DNA of 64,000 bases from Lunularia cruciata (taxonomy: Eukaryota > Streptophyta > Marchantiopsida > Lunulariales > Lunulariaceae), in NCBI GenBank assembly GCA_948567375.1, contig OX419762.1:38793034-38857033 (forward strand), given 5' to 3'. Numbering within the stretch: the first letter of the stretch is position 1; every line of letters begins with the position of its first letter. Shown one piece after another: positions 45,534 through 55,706 of this stretch. The position numbers and the translations under genes are program-made. The notes under the pieces were generated by a model. That model was not told the origin of the DNA. It saw only the letters and a program-made list of their open reading frames with translations, and searched no databases.

Positions 45534-48500
45534 CTACCTTCTATGGTACATCTTCAACTTATCATGGTTAATCCTATCAAAGTGTCTTCCTCCCAACTCC
45601 TTGAGATCATAAGTGTAATTTCCCCACACCTTCTCTACTATGAAAGGTCCAAAGTACTTAGGCAAAAACTTCTTTTGTACTCTCTTGAATCGAATGGAAT
45701 CAAACAACATTACCCAATCACCTTCTTTGAAAGACTCCACCTTCTTCTTGCCTTGCCTCTTGTCATAGCTCTCCTTTTGTTTCCTTTGGGCTTGCTCCAC
45801 TCGAACCATAGCAACTGCTCTTGCCTCTTCCAACTCCATGAGTTGATCCTTCCTTGACTTCTCTGCATCACTTCCTTGTGCTTTCTTCAATCTCCTATGA
45901 ATGCTTTGGAAGGTAGGAAGATCAAAGTGAATAGGTAAGGTAGACTCAATACCATACACCAATTGGAATGGAGAATATCCAGTGGAAGTCTTCATGGTTG
46001 TCCTATACTCCCACAAAACTGCATGAATCCTCTTGTCCCAATGATGTTTAGCCCCCTCCATTTCTGCATCTTTGGCCAACATCATGCACAAGGTCTGATT
46101 GGTTCTCTCTGCCAAGCCATTGGAATTTGGCTTATAGGATGTAGTTACTCGATGTGTGATAGAGAAATGTCGTAGCATGGCTGTAGTAATGCTTCCTGTA
46201 AACTCTCCTCCTCTATCAGAAACCAACTCCAAAGGGCATCCAAACCTAGTGATAATGCGTTCATAAAGAAATCTACCCACTTCATCTTCATTCTTGTCCC
46301 TCAATGGTCTAGCCTCAACCCACTTGGTAAGGTAATCAGTAACTACCACAATGTACCGATTGTTCCTTGGGGTTCTATTGAGAGGTCCTACAAAATCAAT
46401 TCCCCACTTCTCAAAAGGTCCTAGCAATGGAATTGATCTAAGTGGTGGAGTGGATGTAGACTTTCTAGCAAAAGCTTGACAAACATGACAAGTTTTGCAA
46501 TAATCAAGACAATCCTTGAAAATCCCTCTCCAATGGTAACCTGCATCTAGAATCTTGAAAGCAGTCACCTTTCCTGCAAAGTGTCCTCCACATACTAAAC
46601 CTTCATGAAACTCCTTTATGAGTAGGATAGACTCTTCCTTACCCACTGCTCTTCGAAGTAGACCATCTGCTCCTTGGTGAAAAAGAATATCATCCACCAT
46701 TGTGTAAGGTCTAGATCTTGCTGCAAGGGCCTTCCTCTCCCTAGCATGCATCCCTTCGGGATAGTTACCTCTTGTCACAAAATCCACAATCTCCTTGTAC
46801 TCCATTGGAACCTCTTGAGTGACTGAGATTGTCATGAGCTCCTCATCCGGGAAGGAATCATCTACTGGCTCATCTCCATCATGATCATAGGCTCTAGATA
46901 ACAAATCAGCATTTGCATGTTTCTTTCCTGGCCTATCCTCAATTGTGTAGTCATACTCAGACAAGAGAATCATCCACCTTGCTAGTCTCCCTTCAACATT
47001 AGGCTTGTTGAAGATGTACTTCAAAGCCTTGTGATCCGTGACAATTGTGGCTTTCCCTCCAATCAAGTAGTGTCTAAACTTCTTGAGACCAAAGATCACT
47101 GCCAACCCTTCTCTCTCTGTGACAGAGTAGTTCTTCTCTGCTGAAACCATCTGCCTACTAGCATAAGCTATTGGATGATCATGCCCATCTTGGTCTAATT
47201 GACTAAGAGTGCATCCTATAGCTACATTAGAAGCATCAGTGTAGAGGATGAAAGGCTTACTCCAATCAGGTTTAGCAAGAATTGGAGCTACAACAAGGGA
47301 TTGCTTGAGCTCCTCAAAAGCTTTGAGAGCCTCCTTGTCTTCCAAAATCACCATGTAATCTACACCCTTCTTCATGTAGATGGTCAATGCATAAGCCTTG
47401 TTGGAAAATGAGAAGATGAACCTCCTATAGTACCCAACCATTCCCAAGAATTGGCGTAACTTTGTCAAGCTTGAAGGGAATGGAAGGTCTGAGATTTTCC
47501 TCACCTTCTCAGGATCAACTGCTATTCCATCCTTGGAGATGATGTGCCCCAAAAGTAGACCTTCTTCACATCCAAAAATGCACTTCTCTGGGTTGAGTGA
47601 TGCATTTGCCTCATCCAAGCGTTGCAAGACTTTGATTAGGTGCTCAAAGTGCTCCTCCTTGCTCCCATAGACACAAAAGTCATCAATGAAATCTCTCACA
47701 AATTTCCCAATGAAAGGTTCAAATACCTTGTTCATGAACCGTTGGAATGTGGCTGGAGCATTGCAAAGCCCAAAAGGCATGACCTTGAAAGCGTAAGTTC
47801 CCCAAGGTGTGGTGAATGTGGTGAGTTGTTGATGCTCTGGTGCAATCTTGATTTGGTTATATCCACTATAACCATCTCCAAAACTGTACCTCTCATGACC
47901 TGCAACCTCCTCCAAGATCTCATCAATGAATGGCAATGGGTAGTAGTCCTTCTTGGTAACAGCATTGAGCTTCTTGTAATCCACACATACCCGAAGCTTG
48001 CCATTCTTTTTCTTCACAATGACAATTGGAGACACCCATTCTGAATTCTCCACCTCAAAGATAAATCCAGCCTCCTTGAGCTTATCAATCTCCTCCTTCA
48101 CAACCAAAGATATTGGTGGGCTAATGCGACGTTGCTTTTGGCGGATTGGTCTTGCATGTGACTCCACCTCTATCTTGTGCTCCTCCAAGGTGACTTCCTT
48201 CAAATCCTTGTAACTAAAAGCAAACACATGGATGAACTTGCGGAAAATCTCCTCAAATCTCACCTTCTCCTCCTTGGTAACATTTGGGCCATACTTGAGG
48301 GTAGATAACCTTCTCTCTACCTCCTCAAGTGTCAATGGTGATTTATCTGGGTCCTTCAAAACCTCTGGCTTAGGTGCAAAATCCATAGCACACAAGGGAT
48401 ACACATCTGAATCAGATTCAGATTCATCTTCCTCCGTGGAAGTCTCCTCTTCCATGCTTGTGTCCACACCTGAAGCTCCTTCTTCAGAATCTGATTCCCA

Positions 48501-50360
48501 ATAATTAGAAGATGGGGTATCTGAATGTGAAGTGTTGGTGGTGTTAGTCACAGGAACAATGACTCTATGGTTTGATGGCCCAATCCTCAAGTACCCTTTG
48601 TGCCATCGATCAGTTGTGCGTGCTGCTCTCAACCATGGCCTCCCAAGAAGTAAGTCATAGCTTGAATCCTTCAAGACTTGGAAAGTCATGAGATTTTGAA
48701 CTCCCATAACTGAAACTACCACCTTATCCATCACCCCTACTGGTCGAACTTGTTGCTTGTTTGCCATGCTCACCACAAATGTTGAAGGTCTTGAGGGTAT
48801 CATACCCAACTTCTTCATCAACCTTTCTGACATGGCATTCACTGCTGATCCTCCATCAACCAATGCATCCTTGATGTTGTGACCATTCACTCTCACATCA
48901 ATCTTGGAGGCATATTCACAAGCCTCCCATGGTGCTGGCTTGGCATCCACCACCCCCATTGATACTGGAACTTTTGCCTTCTTCTTCTTTTTGCTCCTTG
49001 TAGAACTCAAACCACCTCTAAGCTCCTTTCTCAAGGTAGGGTTCAAAGCAATTAATTGGCCCACTGTGATGTTAGCCTTGTGACTACCAACATCCTCCAA
49101 CACATTGTAGTTCCATTGTTGCTTTGAGATCAAGAAGTCCTCCATCCCCAACTTCTTCCTTGGAGTCTTTGTTGTTGATGGTGTTGAGGTGCGAGTGCTC
49201 CTAGTAGACATAGGAGTATCCTTGCTTGAAGTAAATCCTTGAGAAGAGTGAACATCCTCTGCAAAACGAGCTCTCTTCTTCTCTTGTGCCAAAAGCTCCA
49301 AATTAAGACCCTTGGAGTTTGAGCACTCTCCCTTCTCATACTTGCTCTCAACCACATCTATGGATGCTATCCCCTTACCTTTGTTGGGATTAGGAGCCAC
49401 TTGGGTTTCACTACCTCCCTCTTTCCCTCTATTGGCTCCCTCATAACCCCTTCCTCCATGGTAAGTGGAATTTGGGCAATTCCTTTGGATATGGCCTCTT
49501 CCTCCACAACCAAAACAATTTCTATCATTGAAATTGTTGGCTGGTTGGCCTCCTCTATATGGATAGTTTCCATAACTCCTAGGTCCTCTCCCTACATTCT
49601 GATCCACCTCTCTCTTCTCCCATAGTTGCACCACATTGATCTTGAGATCCGCAAGTTGTTCTGTGATGGTTTGGAGTGGATCTTTTGGTGGAGGTGCAAG
49701 AATTGGAGCAACTACTACTTGTGGTGCAACCCTTGTCACCAAAGTATCAGAAGTTCCACCATACTTGTAGCCTTGAGGAGGATGCACAACCTCCTTCACC
49801 ACCAAATCACTCTCATCCCCTTCCAAACTCTCCTCCATACGAATTGCGATCTTGATAGCTTCAACCTTGGAAGAAGGTTTCTCATATCTCACCTTGCTTC
49901 TAATTTGTGGTCTCAATCCTCCCACAAAATTCTTGGTGAGCATGGCCCCTATGCCAATCATTGTAGTCTCCACATCATCCCCACCCTTCCTCAACACTAT
50001 GCGAAATCTGGACTCCAACTTTTCCACTCTTTCCACATAGACCCTCACTTTCTCTCCATCTCCTTGCTTGAGAAATGTAACCTCACTCATCAATCTCTCA
50101 TAACTCTCATCAGGAAGAAAGTTCTCAATGAGTGCTGAAGTCAAAGTCTCCCAAGACTCCTCTTCCCCCTCTCTCCTCTCTCTCTTTTGGTATTCTGACT
50201 CATACCATGTAAGTGCTGCATCCTCAAAGAAATCTGGTAATAATGAGGCCCACTCATTCTTCCTCCTCTCATTGTTTCCTATGCAAGCTCTCTTGAAGTC
50301 TCTCACAAAGGCCTCCACATCTTCTCCATCCTTGCCAAAGAAAACCGGAAGTTTCCCCAT
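45534..50360 (-). CDS. Element 3 gag-pol polyprotein, intact, 1608 aa
   Basis: One uninterrupted frame. Approximate residues: Gag capsid-like region 1-250 (DFFEDAALTWYESEYQKRER, FLKQGDGEKVRVYVERVEKL); zinc knuckle near 287 (CFGCGGRGHIQRNC); protease near 503 (VDGGSAVNAMSE, with D-G-G instead of D-S/T-G, as seen in several plant gypsy lineages); RT from about 790 (VCVDYKKLNAVTKKDYYPLP, active site FIDDFCVYG near 893); RNase H near 1040 (LYTDASNVAIGCTLSQ); integrase zinc finger 1250-1293 (H-x-H and CKTCHVC) and core with Asp in GIDFVGPL (about 1323), Asp in LVSDRGGEF (about 1380) and Glu in NGLAERTNQTL (about 1418). It ends soon after the C-terminal beta-rich domain (FDRINHDKLKMYHRR). Gag and Pol share one frame, so no frameshift is needed. 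Confidence 0.95.
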   Translation of the reverse strand: MGKLPVFFGKDGEDVEAFVRDFKRACIGNNERRKNEWASLLPDFFEDAALTWYESEYQKRERREGEEESWETLTSALIENFLPDESYERLMSEVTFLKQGDGEKVRVYVERVEKLESRFRIVLRKGGDDVETTMIGIGAMLTKNFVGGLRPQIRSKVRYEKPSSKVEAIKIAIRMEESLEGDESDLVVKEVVHPPQGYKYGGTSDTLVTRVAPQVVVAPILAPPPKDPLQTITEQLADLKINVVQLWEKREVDQNVGRGPRSYGNYPYRGGQPANNFNDRNCFGCGGRGHIQRNCPNSTYHGGRGYEGANRGKEGGSETQVAPNPNKGKGIASIDVVESKYEKGECSNSKGLNLELLAQEKKRARFAEDVHSSQGFTSSKDTPMSTRSTRTSTPSTTKTPRKKLGMEDFLISKQQWNYNVLEDVGSHKANITVGQLIALNPTLRKELRGGLSSTRSKKKKKAKVPVSMGVVDAKPAPWEACEYASKIDVRVNGHNIKDALVDGGSAVNAMSERLMKKLGMIPSRPSTFVVSMANKQQVRPVGVMDKVVVSVMGVQNLMTFQVLKDSSYDLLLGRPWLRAARTTDRWHKGYLRIGPSNHRVIVPVTNTTNTSHSDTPSSNYWESDSEEGASGVDTSMEEETSTEEDESESDSDVYPLCAMDFAPKPEVLKDPDKSPLTLEEVERRLSTLKYGPNVTKEEKVRFEEIFRKFIHVFAFSYKDLKEVTLEEHKIEVESHARPIRQKQRRISPPISLVVKEEIDKLKEAGFIFEVENSEWVSPIVIVKKKNGKLRVCVDYKKLNAVTKKDYYPLPFIDEILEEVAGHERYSFGDGYSGYNQIKIAPEHQQLTTFTTPWGTYAFKVMPFGLCNAPATFQRFMNKVFEPFIGKFVRDFIDDFCVYGSKEEHFEHLIKVLQRLDEANASLNPEKCIFGCEEGLLLGHIISKDGIAVDPEKVRKISDLPFPSSLTKLRQFLGMVGYYRRFIFSFSNKAYALTIYMKKGVDYMVILEDKEALKAFEELKQSLVVAPILAKPDWSKPFILYTDASNVAIGCTLSQLDQDGHDHPIAYASRQMVSAEKNYSVTEREGLAVIFGLKKFRHYLIGGKATIVTDHKALKYIFNKPNVEGRLARWMILLSEYDYTIEDRPGKKHANADLLSRAYDHDGDEPVDDSFPDEELMTISVTQEVPMEYKEIVDFVTRGNYPEGMHARERKALAARSRPYTMVDDILFHQGADGLLRRAVGKEESILLIKEFHEGLVCGGHFAGKVTAFKILDAGYHWRGIFKDCLDYCKTCHVCQAFARKSTSTPPLRSIPLLGPFEKWGIDFVGPLNRTPRNNRYIVVVTDYLTKWVEARPLRDKNEDEVGRFLYERIITRFGCPLELVSDRGGEFTGSITTAMLRHFSITHRVTTSYKPNSNGLAERTNQTLCMMLAKDAEMEGAKHHWDKRIHAVLWEYRTTMKTSTGYSPFQLVYGIESTLPIHFDLPTFQSIHRRLKKAQGSDAEKSRKDQLMELEEARAVAMVRVEQAQRKQKESYDKRQGKKKVESFKEGDWVMLFDSIRFKRVQKKFLPKYFGPFIVEKVWGNYTYDLKELGGRHFDRINHDKLKMYHRR

Positions 50361-50595
50361 CTTAACCCCTCACTATCTTTCTTTTCTCTTAATTTTTTTT
50401 TTCTCTTTTCTTTTCTCTCACTCTATTACTAATAGAGTATATACATGACTAACACCATCTGAGAATAATCCACTCTAGGGAACACAAAAGGTTCAGGTTG
50501 CTCCAAGATTTCTATAGCAACATCAAATCCTAGAGTGCATATTAATCTAACTCTCATGGATAATTTATCCATAAGTTGAAAGATTATCTCCATCA
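50361..50595 (-). other. Element 3 spacer between accessory ORF and gag-pol
   Basis: No coding motif. T-rich on + (purine/A-rich on minus) just ahead of the gag-pol start. No second start is obviously better than the ATG at 50360, which begins the family-like MGKLPVFFGKDGED. Confidence 0.5.
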
Positions 50596-51093
50596 CTAAT
50601 CTTGAGAACTAGCTGATGAAGGTGGTAGTATTTCTGTAGCTGTACTAAGACTCTCTCCAAGATCCTTCACCAAAGTTTCCAAAAGTGCTTTTACTCCACT
50701 ACACTCATGTCCTTTTGGAAGTCCTTCAACTCCACAAACCTCACACAACTCCTTGGTCTTAGATCTTCTCCCTCCCAATCTTGGTGAAGAAGGTCCAACA
50801 TGCAAACCCAAGTCAAGTAAGCCTCTCCTTTCCCTCAATCTCTTGCTCTCAAAGGTTAATGGACATGAACTTGCCTTATGTCCCTTCTCTCCACATAGAA
50901 AGCACTTAGACTCACTCTTTCCTCCAAGTGGTGTAGGTTTTTGGATCCTCTCAACACTCTCTTCAAATTCTATTGTAAACTCTCTTTTCCTCAAATCCAC
51001 CCCTACAATCACCTCAAACCCTTGGGGAACCTTGCATAATCTCAATTTCCACTCTTGATGACCCTCCATGTTCCCAAAGATGAATCTAAACAC
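50596..51093 (-). CDS. Element 3 accessory ORF with zinc knuckle, 165 aa
   Basis: An open frame upstream of gag-pol on the same strand, ending 235 bp before it. Residues about 72-87 form a CCHC knuckle (CFLCGEKGHKASSCPL), and a second cysteine cluster CEVCGVEGLPKGHEC follows about 40 residues later. The N-terminal part (EWKLRLCKVPQGFEVIVGVD) is beta-strand-like. The C-terminus is Ser-rich. A separate ORF ahead of gag is known in the Tat/Ogre branch of plant Ty3/gypsy elements, where its role is unclear; whether this ORF is related is inference. A nucleic-acid-binding role is likely from the knuckle. Confidence 0.65.
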   Translation of the reverse strand: MFRFIFGNMEGHQEWKLRLCKVPQGFEVIVGVDLRKREFTIEFEESVERIQKPTPLGGKSESKCFLCGEKGHKASSCPLTFESKRLRERRGLLDLGLHVGPSSPRLGGRRSKTKELCEVCGVEGLPKGHECSGVKALLETLVKDLGESLSTATEILPPSSASSQD

Positions 51094-51907
51094 TCAAACA
51101 TGCTTTTTGTTGATCTCAAACTTCTCATGCATGAGATCTCCACTCTGCAGAATTGACCCTTCCTCACAATGTCACTCAAATCTCCCAACGAATATGTTAC
51201 AGTCCTCTGAAATTTTCCACACTTGATCAGAACTCCAGGGCGTCCCTCCCTGCAAAATTTTAGATCTTTTCATCGAGCCATTTGGCCTAGACACCTTTCT
51301 ATTCAGCACCCATATTTCAGATTTGGTCTGAAAACCACCCCCCTCACTTCAAAAACTCATAACGCACTGTGAAAAAATAATCTCTCTCTAATTTTTGTGG
51401 CACCAGGTAGGATACAATGCACTAAATTTTCTTGGAAATTTTCAGGACAATTCACTAAAAATTGAAGAAATGGTGGACTCTGTACAATTTTCCAGAGAGC
51501 ATGCAGTTGCGGGAGCACTTTACCCTATCAACTTTCAAAAATTCTAGCCCAGTGCGCATAGAAGCTCTCTCAATAATTTGAAGTGTGCTAACTGAAAGAT
51601 AACCCAAGCTATCATGTGTAGAAATCTCAAGACCAGATCTCAAACTTGAGATTTTGCCCAAAATCACCTTAATCCCCAAAATCTGCAATCCACCTCACAC
51701 AATCTCTCCAATTCCTCTCATGTGTACAAGATGTACAAAATCACCTCAAAGACATCATAATGAACTACAGGGTATACAAATGGATCTTGGTTCTCTAACA
51801 TAAGTTCAGCCCTCTCCTCTCCTAATGTTCTCTCCAAGTGAGCTCTCATAGCCTCCTTCTGCCTAATGTAGAATTGGACGCGGAACATTATCTTGCCTTC
51901 TAGAGAG
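51094..51907 (-). other. Element 3 untranslated leader
   Basis: Contains a 77-codon frame (51951-51718) that starts in the LTR and runs through the primer site (RVQFYIRQKEAMRAHLERTL, glutamate-rich helix), and a motif-free 77-codon frame at 51688-51455. Neither is certain to be translated. Confidence 0.4.
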
Positions 51908-51925
51908 GTCCCGGCAACGGAACCA
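51908..51925 (-). other. Primer binding site of element 3 (tRNA-Asp-like)
   Basis: TGGTTCCGTTGCCGGGAC begins 4 nt after the 5' LTR on minus. It matches the complement of a plant tRNA-Asp 3' end except at the positions after TGG. Confidence 0.75.
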
Positions 51926-51929
51926 AAAA

Positions 51930-52621
51930 TGTGAGCCGGCCTGTCTCTCACTCAGGATGAACCTCTGATGGCTATTATGGTAGCGCACCATGGACTAAGA
52001 AGGCAAGGAACCCCAACTCCATCATACTCCTCCAAGGCTAACACTCCAAGACTCAAGACATTGCTCACTAGAGAACTCAATGAGAGAGAGATAGTTGCAA
52101 ATGAAAGGATGATGAGTACCTCCTCACTCCTTGTTTATATACTTGTGAAATAGTTACGTACCAAAGTTACTAATTACCGTAGTAACTCAAGTTACTAGAC
52201 TAAAAGTCAAGTAAAGTCAAAAAGTAGAAAGGAATATCCATTCACATGGGCATATTCCCCTAAGCATGTGGTCTTATCTTGACCCAACCACTAAAGCAAG
52301 GATTCCTTCACATGGGCTATCCTTGGACTAAAGAAGAATCCAAAACAAAAAGGCTTGCGGGCCCAAGAGTTCTCAACTCTTTCCCCAAAGCCAAACACCT
52401 AGGAATAATACCAAGTCAACACACTAAAATCCAAAATAGTGGTGCTCATCTTTTCTACTTCCTCTAAAGTAAGGTCCCATCTATCTTAGCTATGACTAAC
52501 TTAAGCTAACCATGACTAATATAGAACCATCCTTTATCTCTATATAAATAATATCTCTTAAGTACTTGTAATACCAAGCTAAATATCACAATACCACACA
52601 CATGCACAAATGGGTGTTACA
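51930..52621 (-). repeat. Element 3, 5' LTR (692 bp)
   Basis: Same length as 44794-45485 and no difference seen on reading through. Flanked on the outer side by the AGTC duplication. Confidence 0.95.
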
Positions 52622-52625
52622 AGTC

Positions 52626-53303
52626 AGTGCAAACCAAAATGTATTGCTTTCTTGTGACTTGGGTCACTAGTTGAATGGGACCCATAAAATCAATTTCTCA
52701 TTTCTCAAATGGGTCCAAAGGCAAAATTGGTCTCAAAGGCCATTGAGAAGTAGCCATCGGCTTCCCCGTTCTCTGACAAGCATCACAACTTTGGATATGA
52801 GCATGCGTGTCTTTGTACATCATAGGCCACCAATACCCCGCTAAAAGAATCTTCTTTATAGTATTCTTCAGAGCATAGTGTCCTCCCGATGCTTTGGAGT
52901 GTAAAGATTCAATCACGCCTCCTACTTCATATGACTCCAAGCATCGCCAAAGTACTTCGTCTTTGCACATCTTGAATAGAATGTTGTGTTTGAGTTGGTA
53001 CAACCTCATTTTCTTGAGAAAGACTGCCCTTTGCTCCAGGTCCATCCCTTTAGGACAATGGAGAGTATGCAGATAATGATATTTTGCTGCATACCTTGTA
53101 CTTTGCACTACTTTTAATTGATATAACTCTTCATCAGGGAACAGATCGTCAATTTCCCACTCTTGGTCTTGAGTTTCTAACTTGGACAGGAAGTCCGCAT
53201 TTGAATGTGAAGCTCCTTTCCTTACTTGTATAGTATATGTGAATTCTTGTAACAACAAGATCCATCTTGCAATTCGCCCAGACAAATCTGCCTTCTTGAC
53301 CAA
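52626..53303 (-). pseudogene. Element 2 RNase H end and integrase N-terminal part
   Basis: GRIARWILLLQEFTYTIQVR and HSNADFLSKLETQ close RNase H. The integrase zinc-binding region follows (H near ESLHSKASGGHYAL and CDACQRTGK with C-x-x-C), then LRPILPLDPFEK at the start of the catalytic core. This frame (52698-53303) is open, so this piece is the best preserved of element 2 pol. The core continues on the other side of element 3. Confidence 0.85.
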
Positions 53304-54895
53304 ATGTTATAATACATAATGATTGTCATAGAAGACACCCTCATATCCTAGCAAGTAGTGGTAAAATTTCTTGCAAGCATACACCATTCCAAGTGCTTTT
53401 CTTTCAATCGTTGAATAGTTCTTTTCAGAAACTGAAAGTTGTCGGCTGGCATTATACACCAGGTAGTCCTTCTTCTTCTTGTCCTTCTGACTTAAGACGA
53501 CGCCAATGGCCATAGATGAAGTGTCTACATATACATGAAAAGGGATGTCCCAATTTGGGGCCCTCATAATTGGTGCTTCAACCAGTTTCTTTTTCAACAC
53601 TTGGAAAGCTTCTTCTTGATTTGCTTCCCATAGATAGTCGTCGGATTTCTTCAAAAGCTTTGTAAGGGGTGCATCAAGCACCGCATAGTTTGACACAAAG
53701 CGTCTGTAGTATCCGACAGGCTCCGGAAGGCTCTCAACTCCCGGATGTTCTTTGGGGATTCCAAAGCTTTGATTACTTTAACCTTCTTGACATCGACTTC
53801 AATACCTCGGCTTGACACTTGCTGCCCCAGAAGAATCCCCTCCTTCATTGCGAAGAAGCATTTCTTTGGGTGTAATGACAAGCTGGAAAAATGACACCTG
53901 TCAAAAGTTTGGCGAAGGTAATCCAAATGTACATCTCTTCGCCCAAATACACAAAAAAATCATTGATGAATACTTCCACAAATTTGCACAAGAAATCTTT
54001 GAAGATTGAATTCATCATCCACTGGAAAGTAGCGGGAGCATTACACAACCCAAAGGGCATTTGATTATAAGTGAAAGTCCACTAATCGGTCGTGAATGTA
54101 GTTTTATCTTTGTCCTCTTCTCGGATGGATCCTTGATTGTACCCTAAAAATCCATCGAGAAAGCTATAACAAAGGTGACCAGCTACTTGGTCTAGAATTG
54201 TATCGGTAAAAGGAAAGGGATGATGATCCTTCCTTGTGGCTACGTTCAACTTATGGAAGTCTTAGCACACTCGGATCTTCCCTGGTTTCTTCTTTGAGAC
54301 AATGACAATGGGGGAGACCCATTCATTGCTTAAGACAGGGAAGATGATTCTGGCTCCTAAGTTCTTGTCAATTTCATCTTTCACCTAAAGCGAGTACTTT
54401 GGGTTCAAACGGTATTGTCTCTGCCAAACCGGAACTGCACCTTCAACTAGATCAATCCGGTGTTCTCCAAATTCTTGTGGAATACCCGGCATTTGATCAA
54501 TAGACCAGGCGAATACATCCTGGAATTCTATGAATAGGGTAGTGTATCCTGCCAACTCCTCCAAAGTGACTATCTTCAAAAATTTTAAAATTTTCCCTTC
54601 AGTCAAATCAACGTCTTGACAGTCATCGAGGTTGATGACTCCTTCAATGTGGCTTACTTGGCTTAACCTGAGGTGAGCTGCCATCAAACCCCCTTCTTCC
54701 AAGTCAGGTTCACCCGAGGCGAGGTCATATGGATCTTCGTCTTCGACGTCCACCTCATAGCATTCCAAGTAATTGACTTGGACTTCATCTTCGGATTCGT
54801 CTGAGGACGAAGATGATGAGTCTTTGGATTTATCCTCCTCTTTTGACGAACTAGTTTCTTTGAGATGGGGAACTTTTGTCGAACTCACAGTCACC
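53304..54895 (-). pseudogene. Element 2 reverse transcriptase and RNase H
   Basis: On minus: an acidic Ser-rich lead-in, FQDVFAWSIDQMPGIPQEFG (near 54500), HRIDLVEGAVPVWQRQYRLN (54430), SNEWVSPIVIVSKKK (near 54320), [20 protein letters not shown] (54060) and the catalytic box [10 protein letters not shown] near 53970, where the first Asp of D-D is Asn. [20 protein letters not shown] and RNase H VYVDTSSMAIGVVLSQKD (53560) and TIERKALGMVYACKKFYHYL (53400) follow. Several stops and shifts. With the Asn change the RT could not work even if the frame were open. Confidence 0.85.
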
Positions 54896-55706
54896 AGCTT
54901 CTGATCTTAGGACAAAATGTCCTTGAATCGTAACTTTTGTTGATGCCAATCCACCACAACTTGGGCACCGTACAACAAAGGTCTTCCGATCAACAGAGGG
55001 TAACCAGTCTTAGTCATTGGTCACAACACAATGTAATTCAATTTGAAGGGCACCCGTCTAATGATCGTGGTAATGTTTGACAACATGCCAAACACCGTCT
55101 CTTGGTTTGGTCTGCGAATTTCAAAACTCGGAGTGTTGGCTCAAACATATGATACCCCAATCAATTTGCAATATCCTCGGTCATGATACTCATAACACAA
55201 CCCAAATCAATGGGTATCAATGTGATCATGCACCTTGCAATCTCCGCATCAACCTCAGGAGATCCCAAATCTTCTTGTTCAATACGATAAATAGCGGGCA
55301 AGTCCTTCTTCAATATCAACCTTACTTTCTTAATGGCCAAATTCAACTGCTTCTTGTACAACTTATTGTCTTCCCACAATTGCTTGAATGTAACGTTGGC
55401 ATTTGTGGCTGCCAAATCCGCTACAATATCGTATTGGGGTACTCCTCCCAATTTGACCGGCTTTGCTTTCGGCTTTGGGTTCAAAGTCTCTCCATGTTCC
55501 ATTTTGACCATGGGACGTTTTAAGATGGTGACGGGATTGCTAGTGGCCTTAACTTGAGGTTCCTTGGGTTGGCCTACCTTGGCTTGGATCAGACCCTTTA
55601 CTTCAGATCGGATTTCCGCCGGAAAAATTGGAGGCTTTGTCTTCATCTCCTCCTCCAAACTTAGTTCCCGAGTTTTGAGTAGCGCCTCCTTAAGTTCTTT
55701 TTGCAA
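54896..55706 (-). pseudogene. Element 2 protease region
   Basis: A Lys/Pro-rich spacer (55706-55400) leads to MITLIPIDLGCVMSIMTEDI (near 55200), a retropepsin active site with D-L-G in place of D-S/T-G, and YPLLIGRPLLYGAQVVVDW (near 55000), the C-terminal L-L-G-R-P block. Inactive by stops at the end and the altered triad. Confidence 0.7.

Larger units (their letters stand above)
44790..52625 (-). mobile_element. Element 3: full-length Ty3/gypsy retrotransposon, likely young
   Basis: LTRs at 44794-45485 and 51930-52621 are both 692 bp and identical as far as I can read. AGTC at 44790-44793 is repeated at 52622-52625. Primer site, accessory ORF, an uninterrupted 1608-codon gag-pol and a polypurine tract are all in place on minus. 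Identical LTRs and an intact frame imply recent insertion into the integrase of element 2. No chromodomain is present after integrase. Confidence 0.95.

Noticed and set aside
49401-50138. Long plus-strand frames opposite gag-pol of element 3
   Set aside because: Shadows of the intact minus-strand polyprotein; no independent motif.
51968-52467. Two plus-strand frames repeated in each element 3 LTR (also at 41621-42120 and 44832-45331)
   Set aside because: Antisense to the element, short, and repeated only because the LTR is repeated. They show no motif.
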